NCBI GenBank assembly: GCA_035534535.1
Contig: DATLRS010000007.1
Coordinates: 26,396 to 90,395 of the forward strand
Source: DATARH01 sp035534535
GTDB lineage: Bacteria > Pseudomonadota > Alphaproteobacteria > ATCC43930 > CGMCC-115725
DNA: 64,000 bases
Reading direction: 5' to 3'
The position numbers and the translations under genes were made by a program. Positions 16,221 to 24,967 of the stretch are shown here, one piece after another (within the stretch, counting starts at the first letter, position 1; each line of letters begins with the position of its first letter). The notes under the pieces were generated by a model. It made no database searches. It saw nothing but the letters and a program-made list of their open reading frames with translations, and was not told the origin of the DNA.

Positions 16221-16631
16221 TCAGTCGGTGCCTTCCCAGCCGGTGTGCGAGATGTCGATGACGACGCCGTCGGGGCCCGACCATTTCATCTCGAAATTGG
16301 CGTGGCCGCCAGCCGCCATCGTCGCATCGACATGGTCCTTGGCGGTCAGCCGCTGGCCGCGCGCCCCTTCGAGCTGGTCGCAGGCCTGGTCGAGATCCTC
16401 GACCTCGAAGCCGAAATGATGGATGCCGGTGAAGTGCGCGCCGTGCGCCCCCATGTCCGGCGACTCGTCGCCCTTGGTGTTGAGGATCGCCAGGTTGATG
16501 TGGCCGTCTGACAGAAACACTGCGCCATTCGGGCTGCGCCGCAATTCGGTGAGGCCGAAGGCTGATTTGTAGAACTCGGCGACCTTCGCCGGCTCCTTGG
16601 TCGTCAACGCGATATGCTTGATGCGTGCCAT
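16221..16631 (-). CDS. VOC family (glyoxalase/dioxygenase superfamily) protein
   Basis: 136 residues with two beta-alpha-beta-beta-beta modules. MARIKHIALTTKEP at the N-terminus gives the first metal-ligand His, and GIHHFGFEVEDLDQ gives the second-module His. The gene starts within the last 28 bases of the molybdenum-hydroxylase gene with GGAGG at good spacing, so the two are coupled. Function in the pathway (isomerase, epimerase, dioxygenase or accessory) cannot be told from sequence. Confidence 0.88.
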   Translation of the reverse strand: MARIKHIALTTKEPAKVAEFYKSAFGLTELRRSPNGAVFLSDGHINLAILNTKGDESPDMGAHGAHFTGIHHFGFEVEDLDQACDQLEGARGQRLTAKDHVDATMAAGGHANFEMKWSGPDGVVIDISHTGWEGTD

Positions 16632-18991
16632 GACTGATCCTCCCGTCGGTGAATTGCGCGCCAGACCCGCTCCGGCGTTGCCGGCATCTCAATGTGCTTG
16701 ACCCCGAACTCGGCGAGCGCATCGACGACCGCGTTGATGACGACGGCCAAGGCCGGGGTGGTGCCGCCCTCGCCGGCCGGCCTGATGCCCAAGGGATGCG
16801 TCTGGCTCGGCACCTCGGACAGCTCGGTGGTGAAAAACGGCAGCCGATCGGCGCGCGGCATCGTGTAATCCATGAACGAGCCGGACACTAGCTGCCCGCT
16901 GTCGCGATCATAGACGATCTGTTCGCCGATCGCCTGCCCGACGCCCTGCACGATGCCGCCATGCACCTGACCGTGCACGATCATCGGGTTGACGGCGCGC
17001 CCGACATCGTCGACCGCGCTGTAGCGCACGATCTCCAGCACCCCGGTTTCGGGGTCGATCTCGACTTCGCAAACATGGCAGCCATAGGGGAAGGCGGCGA
17101 GGTTGACGGTCTCGTCGCTCATTCCGCGCAGGGGGCCGCGCAATTCCTCGGGCAGGTCGCGACGCGAGACGGCGGCGCGGGCGATCTCGAAGAGACCGAC
17201 CGCGCGGTCGGTGCCCGTGACGCGGAACGCGCCCTCGGAGAATTCCAGGTCGGCCGTCGCCGCCTCCAAGAGATGACTGGCGATGCGGTAGCCCTTCTCG
17301 ATGATCTCGTTGGACGCGTTCAGCATGACGATGCTGCCGAGCCGCAGGGCGCGCCCGGAATGCGCCCCGCCGCCAATGGAGACGCGGTCGGTGTCGCCGG
17401 TGACGAGGCGGACGCTATCCAATGGCACGCCGAGCCATTCGGTGACCAGCTGCGCAAAACTCGTCTCGTGCCCCTGGCCCTGCGACACGGTGCCGATGAC
17501 GATTTCGACGATGCCACTGTTGGGGCCTTGCGGCACCACCGTCATCTCGGCCTTCTCGCGCGGCGCGCCGGTCGCGGTGTCGACGTAATTGGCGACGCCG
17601 ATGCCGCGATACCGGCCGCGCGCCTTTGCTTCGGCTCGCCGCGCCGGGAAGCCCTGCCAGTCGGCGATCGCCAACGCGCGCTCCATGACTTCGTGGTAGT
17701 GGCCGCTGTCATAGACCATGCCGAACGGGTTGGTGTACGGCATCATCGCTACCGGCACGAGGTTCTTGCGCCGCAACTCGATGCGGTCGATGCCGGTCTG
17801 CAATGCCGCCAGATCAATGAGCCGCTCCATGACGAACATGACTTCGGGCCGGCCGGAGCTGCGGTAGGGGCGGGTCGGCGCCGTGTTGGTGAGCGCGGCG
17901 CGGGCGCGGAAATGCACCGCCGGCACATGGTAGATGCTCGACATGATCTCGACCCCCTTGTTGAGGGAGCCGAAGGCGAGCGCATAGGCGCCCTGGTTGA
18001 CGAGGTTCGAGCCGCGCATCGCCAGAAACGTGCCGTCCTGGTCGAGCGCCAGTTCGGCCGTGACCGCCAGATCGCGCGCCTGGTGGTCGGCCTGGAAATA
18101 TTCGCTGCGCTCGCCGGTCCATTTGACCGGCCGGCCGACCCGCCGCGCCGCCCAGGTGACGATCGCAAATTCCGGGTTGAACCCGCCGCGCGTCCCGAAA
18201 TTGCCGCCGACATCCTGCATCACGACACGCGCCTGTTCGGGCGGCACGCCCAGCACCATCGCGAGATCGCGGCGCGGGCTGACCGCGCCGCCGGCGCCGG
18301 TGTAGAGCGTATAGCGGCCGGTCGCGGCATCGTAATCGCCGACCGCGGCGCGCGGCTCCATCGGCACCCCGGCGACGCGCTGCACCCAGGTGTCGAATTT
18401 GACGACATAAGCGGCGCGCGCGAAGGCCGCATCGCTCGCCGCCCTGTCGCCGACCTCGCCGTCGAGGATGATGTTGGCGAAGTTCTGCCGCGCCCGCGGC
18501 GCCCCGGGCACCGCCGCCAGCGGCGCATGCGTCACTGATGGCAGCCTCTCGTATTCGACCGCGACGAGGTCGGCGGCGTCCTTGGCGGCGGCGAGGCTCG
18601 TGGCGATGATGGCGGCGACGATCTCGCCGACATGGCACACTTCGGGCCCGATGATCGCGGTCTGCTGCGGCCGCACGACCGGCGAGCCGTCCTTGTTGCG
18701 GATGCTGATATCGGCGGGGTGGCTGTTGGCGATGTTGGGCAAAGGCTGCAGCCCGTCGGCCAGCACATCCGCGACGGTCAAGACGGCGAGAACGCCGGGC
18801 GCGGCGCGCGCTGCGCCGGTATCGATCCGGCGGATCAGCGCGTGCGCGTGTGGCGAGCGCACCATCGCGGCATAGGCCTGGGCGGGCAGGTTGACATCGT
18901 CGCTGTAATGCCCATTGCCGGTCAGCAGGCGCCAGTCTTCCCGGCGCCGTACCGGCTGCCCGATGCCCGTGCCGCTGGGACCGCCGTCCAT
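16604..18991 (-). CDS. molybdopterin-binding (CoxL-like) subunit of a xanthine-dehydrogenase-family hydroxylase
   Basis: 795 residues, the large molybdenum subunit. The N-terminal domain (RREDWRLLTGNGHYSDDVN) is the ald_xan_dh_C type. The Mo-cofactor domain includes NFGTRGGFNPEF, the RPYRSSGRPEVMFVMERL loop (form II, not the AYxCSFR of true CO dehydrogenase), SQGQGHETSFAQL and the active-site Glu in GEGGTTPAL. Enzymes of this family hydroxylate N-heterocycles, aldehydes or aromatic acids. The usual [2Fe-2S] and FAD subunits are not next to it in this window, so the enzyme is incomplete here or recruits distant partners. Confidence 0.93.
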   Translation of the reverse strand: MDGGPSGTGIGQPVRRREDWRLLTGNGHYSDDVNLPAQAYAAMVRSPHAHALIRRIDTGAARAAPGVLAVLTVADVLADGLQPLPNIANSHPADISIRNKDGSPVVRPQQTAIIGPEVCHVGEIVAAIIATSLAAAKDAADLVAVEYERLPSVTHAPLAAVPGAPRARQNFANIILDGEVGDRAASDAAFARAAYVVKFDTWVQRVAGVPMEPRAAVGDYDAATGRYTLYTGAGGAVSPRRDLAMVLGVPPEQARVVMQDVGGNFGTRGGFNPEFAIVTWAARRVGRPVKWTGERSEYFQADHQARDLAVTAELALDQDGTFLAMRGSNLVNQGAYALAFGSLNKGVEIMSSIYHVPAVHFRARAALTNTAPTRPYRSSGRPEVMFVMERLIDLAALQTGIDRIELRRKNLVPVAMMPYTNPFGMVYDSGHYHEVMERALAIADWQGFPARRAEAKARGRYRGIGVANYVDTATGAPREKAEMTVVPQGPNSGIVEIVIGTVSQGQGHETSFAQLVTEWLGVPLDSVRLVTGDTDRVSIGGGAHSGRALRLGSIVMLNASNEIIEKGYRIASHLLEAATADLEFSEGAFRVTGTDRAVGLFEIARAAVSRRDLPEELRGPLRGMSDETVNLAAFPYGCHVCEVEIDPETGVLEIVRYSAVDDVGRAVNPMIVHGQVHGGIVQGVGQAIGEQIVYDRDSGQLVSGSFMDYTMPRADRLPFFTTELSEVPSQTHPLGIRPAGEGGTTPALAVVINAVVDALAEFGVKHIEMPATPERVWRAIHRREDQSWHASSISR

Positions 18992-19013
18992 TTAGCGGTT
19001 CGGTGCGAGAGAA

Positions 19014-19087
19014 CCCCTCACCCCAGTCCTCTCCCCGCAAGCGGGGAGAGGGAGGGACCCGCGCGGCAAGCGCGGGAGGGTGAGGGG
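19014..19087. repeat. REP-like element of the CCCTCTCC family
   Basis: CCCCTCACCC at the left pairs with GGGTGAGGGG at the right; inside are CTCTCCCCGC-AA-GCGGGGAGAG and CCGCGC-GGCAA-GCGCGG hairpins. It separates the LigB gene from the molybdenum-hydroxylase gene. Confidence 0.75.
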
Positions 19088-19110
19088 CAAACCCCGGGTC
19101 GCAAGAAGGG

Positions 19111-20175
19111 TCAAGCCGGGAACGACAGGAAGCATTTGTCGGAGGCGAGGATGTAGGTTTCCATGTAGTCCTGGATCACCGGCTTGCGATCGAGCGCCTC
19201 CATCGCGCCAATCAGCGCCATCCAGTTCAGCATCTCGTGCTGCCCCGAATACTCCATGTCGGCTAAGGTGCGCTTGCGCCAGGTGCCGTAATCGGCGCGG
19301 CTGACGGCGTCGAACAGGATGCGGTCGCCCTCGTGATCGGGCCACAGATAGCCGTTTTTTGGCGACAGGAAGCAGTGCGACCACGACGACGAGGCGATCA
19401 GCGCCACCCGGTAGGGCGAGGCGGCCAGCACCTCGGCGACCGCGGCGCCGACATCCATGCAGCGCCACGGCTGCGGCGACGGCGGATCGCCGGCCTCGCC
19501 CTCGGGGGGCGGCGGCGCGAACAGATGGCCGAGCCCGCCATGCGCCTGGATCAGGTTGCGGCCATAGCAGTTGATTGCGAACGGGAGCACCGGATAGGGG
19601 AAGCCCTTCCGGTCCCAGTCGAGATAGAGGAAGGTGTTGGTAAAGGCGTGCGCCATCGGGTGGTGCAGCGGCTGATAGGCATAGGCCAGGTCGATGCCGC
19701 GCTCGATCAGCCCGGTCGCCAGCAGCTTCGCCGCCTCGCGCTGCCCCTTCAGCTGCAGCGTCCAGTCGCCCGGCTCGCGCCAGCGGTTGGGTTTGCCGCC
19801 GTTCCCGTTATGCCACGGTTGCAATGCGATCTCGGGATCGTAGCCGAGGACGCAGAACGGCGGGACAATGTCCTCCTTGAAGTTCTCGTACTGGTCGTCG
19901 CCCCACACCAGCACGAAATCCGGGTTGAAATCGTCGAGGATCTTGCGGATCGCGCGGAAATCGTTGCCGAAGCGCTCGCCGCAGCGATTGGCGGCGGAGA
20001 GGCCGTCGTCGTTGCCCAGTTCCTCCATCAACTCCTTCGGCCAGTTGCGCGAATCTTTGTACTTCGGATCGACATTGGGCGCCTCCAGCACCCGCTTGAA
20101 GACACCGGTCAGCCCGTCGTTGGGCAGGCACAAGGTCGGCCAGTGGGTAACGCCGAGCCCGAGAATTTCCGCCAT
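19111..20175 (-). CDS. class III extradiol (LigB-type) ring-cleavage dioxygenase
   Basis: 354 residues from the ATG preceded by AAGGAGA. The stretch from MAEILGLGVTHWPTLCLP, the FVLVWGDDQYENF segment, HHPMAHAFTNTFLYLDWD and the late ASSSWSHCFLSPKNGY match LigB catalytic-subunit proteins that use a non-haem Fe(II) bound by two His and a Glu. These open catecholic rings next to the hydroxyls. It follows the flavin monooxygenase gene by 13 bases, so a hydroxylate-then-cleave pair is likely. No small LigA-type subunit is adjacent. Confidence 0.88.
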   Translation of the reverse strand: MAEILGLGVTHWPTLCLPNDGLTGVFKRVLEAPNVDPKYKDSRNWPKELMEELGNDDGLSAANRCGERFGNDFRAIRKILDDFNPDFVLVWGDDQYENFKEDIVPPFCVLGYDPEIALQPWHNGNGGKPNRWREPGDWTLQLKGQREAAKLLATGLIERGIDLAYAYQPLHHPMAHAFTNTFLYLDWDRKGFPYPVLPFAINCYGRNLIQAHGGLGHLFAPPPPEGEAGDPPSPQPWRCMDVGAAVAEVLAASPYRVALIASSSWSHCFLSPKNGYLWPDHEGDRILFDAVSRADYGTWRKRTLADMEYSGQHEMLNWMALIGAMEALDRKPVIQDYMETYILASDKCFLSFPA

Positions 20176-20188
20176 TTCCGTCTCTCCT

Positions 20189-21412
20189 TCAGTATTGCCC
20201 CTTCGGCTCGAGGCCGAATTCGTGCTGGCCGTACATCGTGCCGACCGCGTCCCAGTTGAGGCTGACATGCCGCGCCACCGCGTTGACGTCGCGCCAGGCG
20301 CGCTGCACCGGGTTCGACAGCATCAAACCATAGCCGCCGGTCGAGGCGTTGAGAGCCTCGACCGCCTGCACCGCGAGCTTTGTCACATAGGCCTGGTTGC
20401 GGCGGCAGCGGATGCGGTCGGCGACCGTAATCGGCTCGCCGGCATAAAGCTTTTGCGTCATGTTGCGCATGTCGGTCAGCAGGATCAATTCGGCGCTTTC
20501 GACGCACGCGGCCGCCTCGGCATAGCGCAGCTGGATCGTCGCGAATTGCGCCATCGGCAGCTGCCCGCCGGCCAGCGCGCCGCGGGTCTGGCGCCCGGCC
20601 GTCATCTCGAGATAGGCATCGAGCGCGCCGCGCGCCGCACCCACCGCGGTCGAGGCCAGCATCGAGGCGCCGTGGATCAACAGCGGCATCTTGTAGAGCG
20701 GGTTCTGGTGGTACTTCGCCCCCGGCGTCGTGCCGGCCCGCGCGTCGGAAAACAAGAGGATGCGGCGCGCCGGCACAAATACGTCCTCGACTGCGATGTC
20801 CTTGCTGCCGGTGCCGCACAAGCCGTTGACGTACCAGTTGTCGATGATCTGGCAATCGCCGATCGGCAGCAGGAAGAAGGCGCCCTCATTCGCGTTCGCT
20901 GGGGAGGGCTGGCCGTCGGGCCGCGTGATGAAGGCGCCGAGATAGGCCCAGCTGGCATGATCGCAACCGCTGGCAAACGACCAATGCCCGCTAAGCCGAT
21001 AGCCGCCATCGACCGGCACCGCCTTGCCGGTCGGGGCAAAGCAGGCGCAGCTGAACGGGTCCTCGTCGCTCGACCAGATCTCGCGCTGCGTCTCGATCGG
21101 GAAATGGCTCATCGAGCGGCCGTTCGACACCGCGCCATTGACCGCCCAGCCGGTCGAGGCGCAGGCCGCCGAGATCGTCAGCGCGATCCTCAGCGCGGTC
21201 TCGCCGTCGTATTCGAAGCCGCCGAATTCCTGGGGCCGGCAGGTCCGCAACAGTTCGGCCTCGCGGAACTTGTCGATGATGTGCGGCGAAATCTTGCGAT
21301 TGCGCTCGGTCTCTTCGGCCAGCGCGCGGATCTCGGGGACCATGGCGCGCGCCCGGGCGATCAGCTCGTCCGGGCTCGGGGCGGCGAGGCGGTGGATCGC
21401 GGCGGTGGTCAT
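20189..21412 (-). CDS. acyl-CoA-dehydrogenase-fold flavin monooxygenase (HsaA/HpaB-like)
   Basis: 407 residues with the acyl-CoA dehydrogenase fold. KFREAELLRTCRPQEFGG near the N-terminus, STGWAVNGAVS, GHWSFASGCDHASWAYLGAF, GTGSKDIAVEDVFVP and the C-terminal half with SNPVQRAWRDVNAVARH and VSLNWDA are typical of group D two-component aromatic hydroxylases (HsaA, HpaB-like) rather than true acyl-CoA dehydrogenases. It would need a flavin reductase, which is absent here. It is the promoter-proximal gene of the leftward catabolic run. Confidence 0.87.
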   Translation of the reverse strand: MTTAAIHRLAAPSPDELIARARAMVPEIRALAEETERNRKISPHIIDKFREAELLRTCRPQEFGGFEYDGETALRIALTISAACASTGWAVNGAVSNGRSMSHFPIETQREIWSSDEDPFSCACFAPTGKAVPVDGGYRLSGHWSFASGCDHASWAYLGAFITRPDGQPSPANANEGAFFLLPIGDCQIIDNWYVNGLCGTGSKDIAVEDVFVPARRILLFSDARAGTTPGAKYHQNPLYKMPLLIHGASMLASTAVGAARGALDAYLEMTAGRQTRGALAGGQLPMAQFATIQLRYAEAAACVESAELILLTDMRNMTQKLYAGEPITVADRIRCRRNQAYVTKLAVQAVEALNASTGGYGLMLSNPVQRAWRDVNAVARHVSLNWDAVGTMYGQHEFGLEPKGQY

Positions 21413-21461
21413 TCCGGCTGTTCCCCGATCGGCCGCCGTTTAGCACATTGCGGCTCAAATA

Positions 21462-21491
21462 ATCGTACCGCGCCGGCAGCCGCCGCGGCAA
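21462..21491 (-). promoter_or_regulatory. possible promoter for the HsaA-like operon
   Basis: On the minus strand TTGCCG (21491–21486), an 18-base spacer, and TACGAT (21467–21462) sit about 50 bases before the monooxygenase start. A weak consensus match, offered as a candidate only. Confidence 0.3.
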
Positions 21492-21560
21492 TGATCTTGG
21501 CCCCGGGATCTTGGCCCGGCTTAGCGCGAGTTTCACTCACGTTGAAGCACCTCCTCCTCC

Positions 21561-21620
21561 GTCATGGCCGGGCTTGTCCCGGCCATCCAGGTGGATCCCC
21601 GGGACAAGCCCGGGGATGAC
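21561..21620. repeat. REP-like double hairpin
   Basis: GTCATGGCCGGGCTTGTCCC and GGGACAAGCCCGGGGATGAC form an outer inverted pair, with inner GGCCGGG/CCCGGCC hairpins. It lies between the selB stop and the promoter of the catabolic run. Confidence 0.8.
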
Positions 21621-21659
21621 GAAAATTGAGAGGACGATCAATTTGATCGGAATCTGGGA

Positions 21660-23576
21660 TCAGCCGAACAGGCCGGCGGGTTCGCGCAGCACGATGCGCG
21701 CGTCGCCGACCCGCCGGGTCAGCCCGATCCGATCGAGATATTCGAGCACCTCGATCGTCAGGTTGCGGCCGATCCCGGAGCGGTCCTTGAACAGGGCGGC
21801 GGTGAAGGCATGCTCGGGCTGCTCCGCGGCGAGATCGGCGGCGAGATCGGCGAGACGGGCGATCGTTGCGGGCAGGAAGACGCGGTTGGCCGCGACCGGT
21901 ACGACCCGGCCAAAGCGCTCGACGCGCCTCAGAAAGCGGGCGAACGGCTCGGGCTCGATCCCCAGCGCCGCCGCCAGTTCGCGCACCCGCGGCGGCCGCA
22001 GATCGTCGGCCGCGAGCAGCGGCTGCGCCCGCTCCCACAACCGCTCGTCCTCGCGGCTGAGGCGCGGGCGATGCTCGGGCAGCCGCAGCACCGTGCCGTC
22101 GCGCACTACCCGGCCGGCCGCAACCAATGCGGCGAGGGCGGCGTCGAGCACCGCCGCCGGCGCCTGGCCGCGCAGCCGGGCAAACAAGGCGGCGCGCGCC
22201 GGGCCCAGCAGGTCGGGCTGAGCGCGGTGCCACTCGGCCAGCATCGCCGCCATCGCGTCGCCGAGCGCCGTCAGCCGTTCGGTGCTGGCCGCGACCCCGC
22301 CGAAGCGCGCGACGCCGGCCGCCTCGGCCAGCTCCTCGATCTCGCCCAATGACAGGTTGCGCGCCTGCGCGAACGCGGCCAGCTCGACAATGCCGGACGC
22401 TGCGATCAGCCGCTCCAGCGCGTCGCCGGCATCCGGCTCGGCGAGCGCGGCGAGCGCGGCGAGCCGCTCGGGGCGGGCGCGGCCGCGTCGCGGCGGCCCC
22501 GGGTCGAGCACATGCCCGCCGGCGAGCGTGTGGCGCGCGGCATGGTCGCGGATCACGACCCGGTCGCCCCACAAGGCCGCGATCGTCTGCGCGAGATCGA
22601 CCTGCGCGAAACCGGACCGGCCGGGCTCGATCAGCCGCGCCCCGAGCAGCGCCAGGCGGGCGACCGCGTCCTCGGTGCCGAGATGCAGATGCACCGGCAG
22701 CCCGTCGCGCAACGGCGCCGGCGCGGCGCGCGACACGGTGATCGCGAGGTCGATGCGGCTGACCGGTTTGTGCAAGCCCGGGTCCACGACCCAGTCGCCG
22801 CGGCGCGGCTCGCCGCTCTCGGGAAAGCTGCCGGCGAGATTGAGGGCGACGCGGTCGCCGGCGCGGGCCGCTTCGACCGGCCGGTTGTGGGCGTGGATGC
22901 CGCGCACCCGCACCTCGCTCCCGCGCGGGCTGAGCAGCAGCCGGTCGCCGATTGTGACCGCCCCGGCGGCGGCGGTGCCGGTCACCACCAGCCCGAAGCC
23001 GGGCAGCGAAAAGACGCGGTCGATCGGCAGGCGAAACCGGCCGCTCGCCGGCCGCGCCGCCCGCGATGCGGCGGCGGCCTGGGCGCTGTCGCGCAAATGC
23101 CCGGCGAGCGCGGCGATGCCCTCGCCGGTGACGCTCGACACGGAATAGATCGGGCTCCGCGCATACCCCGCCGCGGCGAGCAGCTCGACCACTTCGCTTG
23201 CGACCGCGGCGCCGCGCTCCGGCGGCACCCGGTCGATCTTGGTCACCACCCCGGTCACCTCGGCGACGCCGATCAGTTCGAGGATGTCGAGATGCTCGTG
23301 GGTCTGCGGCCGCGGCCCGTCATCGGCGGCGACGATCAGCAGCACCCGGTCGATCGACAGGATGCCGGCCAGCATGTTCGGCAGAAACCGCTCGTGGCCG
23401 GGCACATCGACGAAGCCGAGTTCGGTGCCGTCCGGCAACGTGGTGTAGGCAAAGCCGAGATCGATCGTCAGGCCGCGGCGCTTTTCTTCCGGCAGGCGGT
23501 CGGCGTCGACCCCGGTCAGCGCGCGCACCAGCGCGGTCTTGCCGTGGTCGATATGGCCGGCGGTCGCCAGGATCAT
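21660..23576 (-). CDS. selB: selenocysteine-specific translation elongation factor
   Basis: 638 residues. SelB carries selenocysteyl-tRNA(Sec) to UGA codons marked by a SECIS hairpin. The N-terminal GTPase has P-loop GHIDHGKTALVRAL, DVPGHERFLPNML and KIDRVP; EF-Tu-like domains II and III follow (FRLPIDRVFSLPGFGLVVTG), then the C-terminal winged-helix domains that read the SECIS RNA. Its ATG overlaps the selA stop as ATGA. Length is normal. Confidence 0.97.
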   Translation of the reverse strand: MILATAGHIDHGKTALVRALTGVDADRLPEEKRRGLTIDLGFAYTTLPDGTELGFVDVPGHERFLPNMLAGILSIDRVLLIVAADDGPRPQTHEHLDILELIGVAEVTGVVTKIDRVPPERGAAVASEVVELLAAAGYARSPIYSVSSVTGEGIAALAGHLRDSAQAAAASRAARPASGRFRLPIDRVFSLPGFGLVVTGTAAAGAVTIGDRLLLSPRGSEVRVRGIHAHNRPVEAARAGDRVALNLAGSFPESGEPRRGDWVVDPGLHKPVSRIDLAITVSRAAPAPLRDGLPVHLHLGTEDAVARLALLGARLIEPGRSGFAQVDLAQTIAALWGDRVVIRDHAARHTLAGGHVLDPGPPRRGRARPERLAALAALAEPDAGDALERLIAASGIVELAAFAQARNLSLGEIEELAEAAGVARFGGVAASTERLTALGDAMAAMLAEWHRAQPDLLGPARAALFARLRGQAPAAVLDAALAALVAAGRVVRDGTVLRLPEHRPRLSREDERLWERAQPLLAADDLRPPRVRELAAALGIEPEPFARFLRRVERFGRVVPVAANRVFLPATIARLADLAADLAAEQPEHAFTAALFKDRSGIGRNLTIEVLEYLDRIGLTRRVGDARIVLREPAGLFG

Positions 23577-24967
23577 GCGCCGATCCCCGCGAGCTGGCCG
23601 AGCTGGGCGAGGAATTCCGCCTCGTCCTCGAGGCAGCGCAGATCGAGGATCAGGCGGCCGCCCTCGATATGGCCGATCACCGGCACCGGCAGGGCGCGCA
23701 GCCGCATGGCCAGCGCCTCGACGGCGCGTCCCGAGGCGGCTAGCGGCGTCAGCGCCAGCCCGGCGCTCGGCAACAGCGAGACCGGCAGCGCTCCGCTGCC
23801 GATCTGGCTTTTGGTCTCAACCAGCGCGACGCCGGCGATGCCGTCGAGCGCCTCTGCCAATGCCGGCATCAGCCGCTCTGCCAGCGCCGCGATCTCGGGG
23901 CAGGGCCGCGCCAGGAGCCGCAGGGTCGGCAGAAGCGCGGCGAGCCGATCGGGGTCGGCGTAGAGGCGGAGCACCGCTTCCAATGCCGCGAGGCGGATCT
24001 TGTCGAGGCGCAAGGCGCGCTTCAGCGGGTTTCGGGCGAGCGCGGCAACCAGATCGGCACGTCCGACAACGAGACCGGCCTGCGGCCCGCCAAGCAGTTT
24101 GTCGCCGCTGAAGGTCACCAGATCGGCGCCGGCCTTGAGCGATTGCGTGACGGTCGGCTCGTGCGGCAGGCCCCAGCGGTCGAGATCGACCAGCGTGCCG
24201 CTGCCGAGATCCTCGACAAACGGCAGGCCGTGCTGATGCGCCAGTTCGGCCAGCCGCGACGCCGGCACCGCCGCGGTAAAGCCGCTGATCGCGTAATTGC
24301 TGGTATGCACCTTGAGGATCAGCGCCGTCTGGGGGCCGATCGCGGCGGCGAAATCCGCCGGATGGGTGCGGTTGGTGGTGCCAACTTCGCGCAATGTCGT
24401 CCCGGCGCGCTGCATGATGTCGGGCAGGCGGAACGAGCCGCCGATCTCGATGAGTTCGCCGCGCGAGACGATCGCCTCGCGGCCGGCCGCCAGCGCGTTC
24501 AGCACCAGGAGAAGCGCGCCGGCGTTGTTGTTGACCGCGAGCGCCGCCTGGGCGCCGGTCAGCCGCTTGAGCCAGCCCGCGACGTGGTCGTCGCGCTCGC
24601 CGCGGCGGCCGCTGGCGAGGTCGTATTCGAGGGTCGAGGGCGCGCGCATCGCCGCGACCGCTGCCGCGATCGCCGCTTCCGGCAGCGGGGCGCGGCCGAG
24701 ATTGGTGTGCAGCACGGTGCCGGTCAGGTTGAAGACGCGGCGCTGCGAGGGCTGCATCAGCCGCGCCAGCGCGGCGCCGGCGGCCGTGACGATGTCATCG
24801 GGCGATGCCGCCGCGCCGCTCCCGCGCCGCGCCGCGATCGCCTCACGCACCGCATCGACAACGAGGCCGCGGCCGTAGCGCTCGATCAGCGCCGCCGCAC
24901 CCGGCAGGCGCAACACCTGCTCGACGGCGGGCAGGGCGGCCCTCTTGTCGCGCGCCCGCTCGCTCAT
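23573..24967 (-). CDS. selA: L-seryl-tRNA(Sec) selenium transferase
   Basis: 464 residues, PLP enzyme converting Ser-tRNA(Sec) to Sec-tRNA(Sec) with selenophosphate. Start at 24967 overlaps the selD stop (ATGA). Motifs: FNLTGTVLHTNLGRAPLP, LAVNNNAGALLLVLNALA, EVGTTNRTHPADF, and the PLP-lysine region VTFSGDKLLGGPQAG. Length normal. Confidence 0.97.
   Translation of the reverse strand: MSERARDKRAALPAVEQVLRLPGAAALIERYGRGLVVDAVREAIAARRGSGAAASPDDIVTAAGAALARLMQPSQRRVFNLTGTVLHTNLGRAPLPEAAIAAAVAAMRAPSTLEYDLASGRRGERDDHVAGWLKRLTGAQAALAVNNNAGALLLVLNALAAGREAIVSRGELIEIGGSFRLPDIMQRAGTTLREVGTTNRTHPADFAAAIGPQTALILKVHTSNYAISGFTAAVPASRLAELAHQHGLPFVEDLGSGTLVDLDRWGLPHEPTVTQSLKAGADLVTFSGDKLLGGPQAGLVVGRADLVAALARNPLKRALRLDKIRLAALEAVLRLYADPDRLAALLPTLRLLARPCPEIAALAERLMPALAEALDGIAGVALVETKSQIGSGALPVSLLPSAGLALTPLAASGRAVEALAMRLRALPVPVIGHIEGGRLILDLRCLEDEAEFLAQLGQLAGIGA

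Noticed and set aside
16961..18538. A 525-codon open frame on the plus strand
   Set aside because: Antisense of the molybdenum-hydroxylase gene; no domain or ribosome-binding site.
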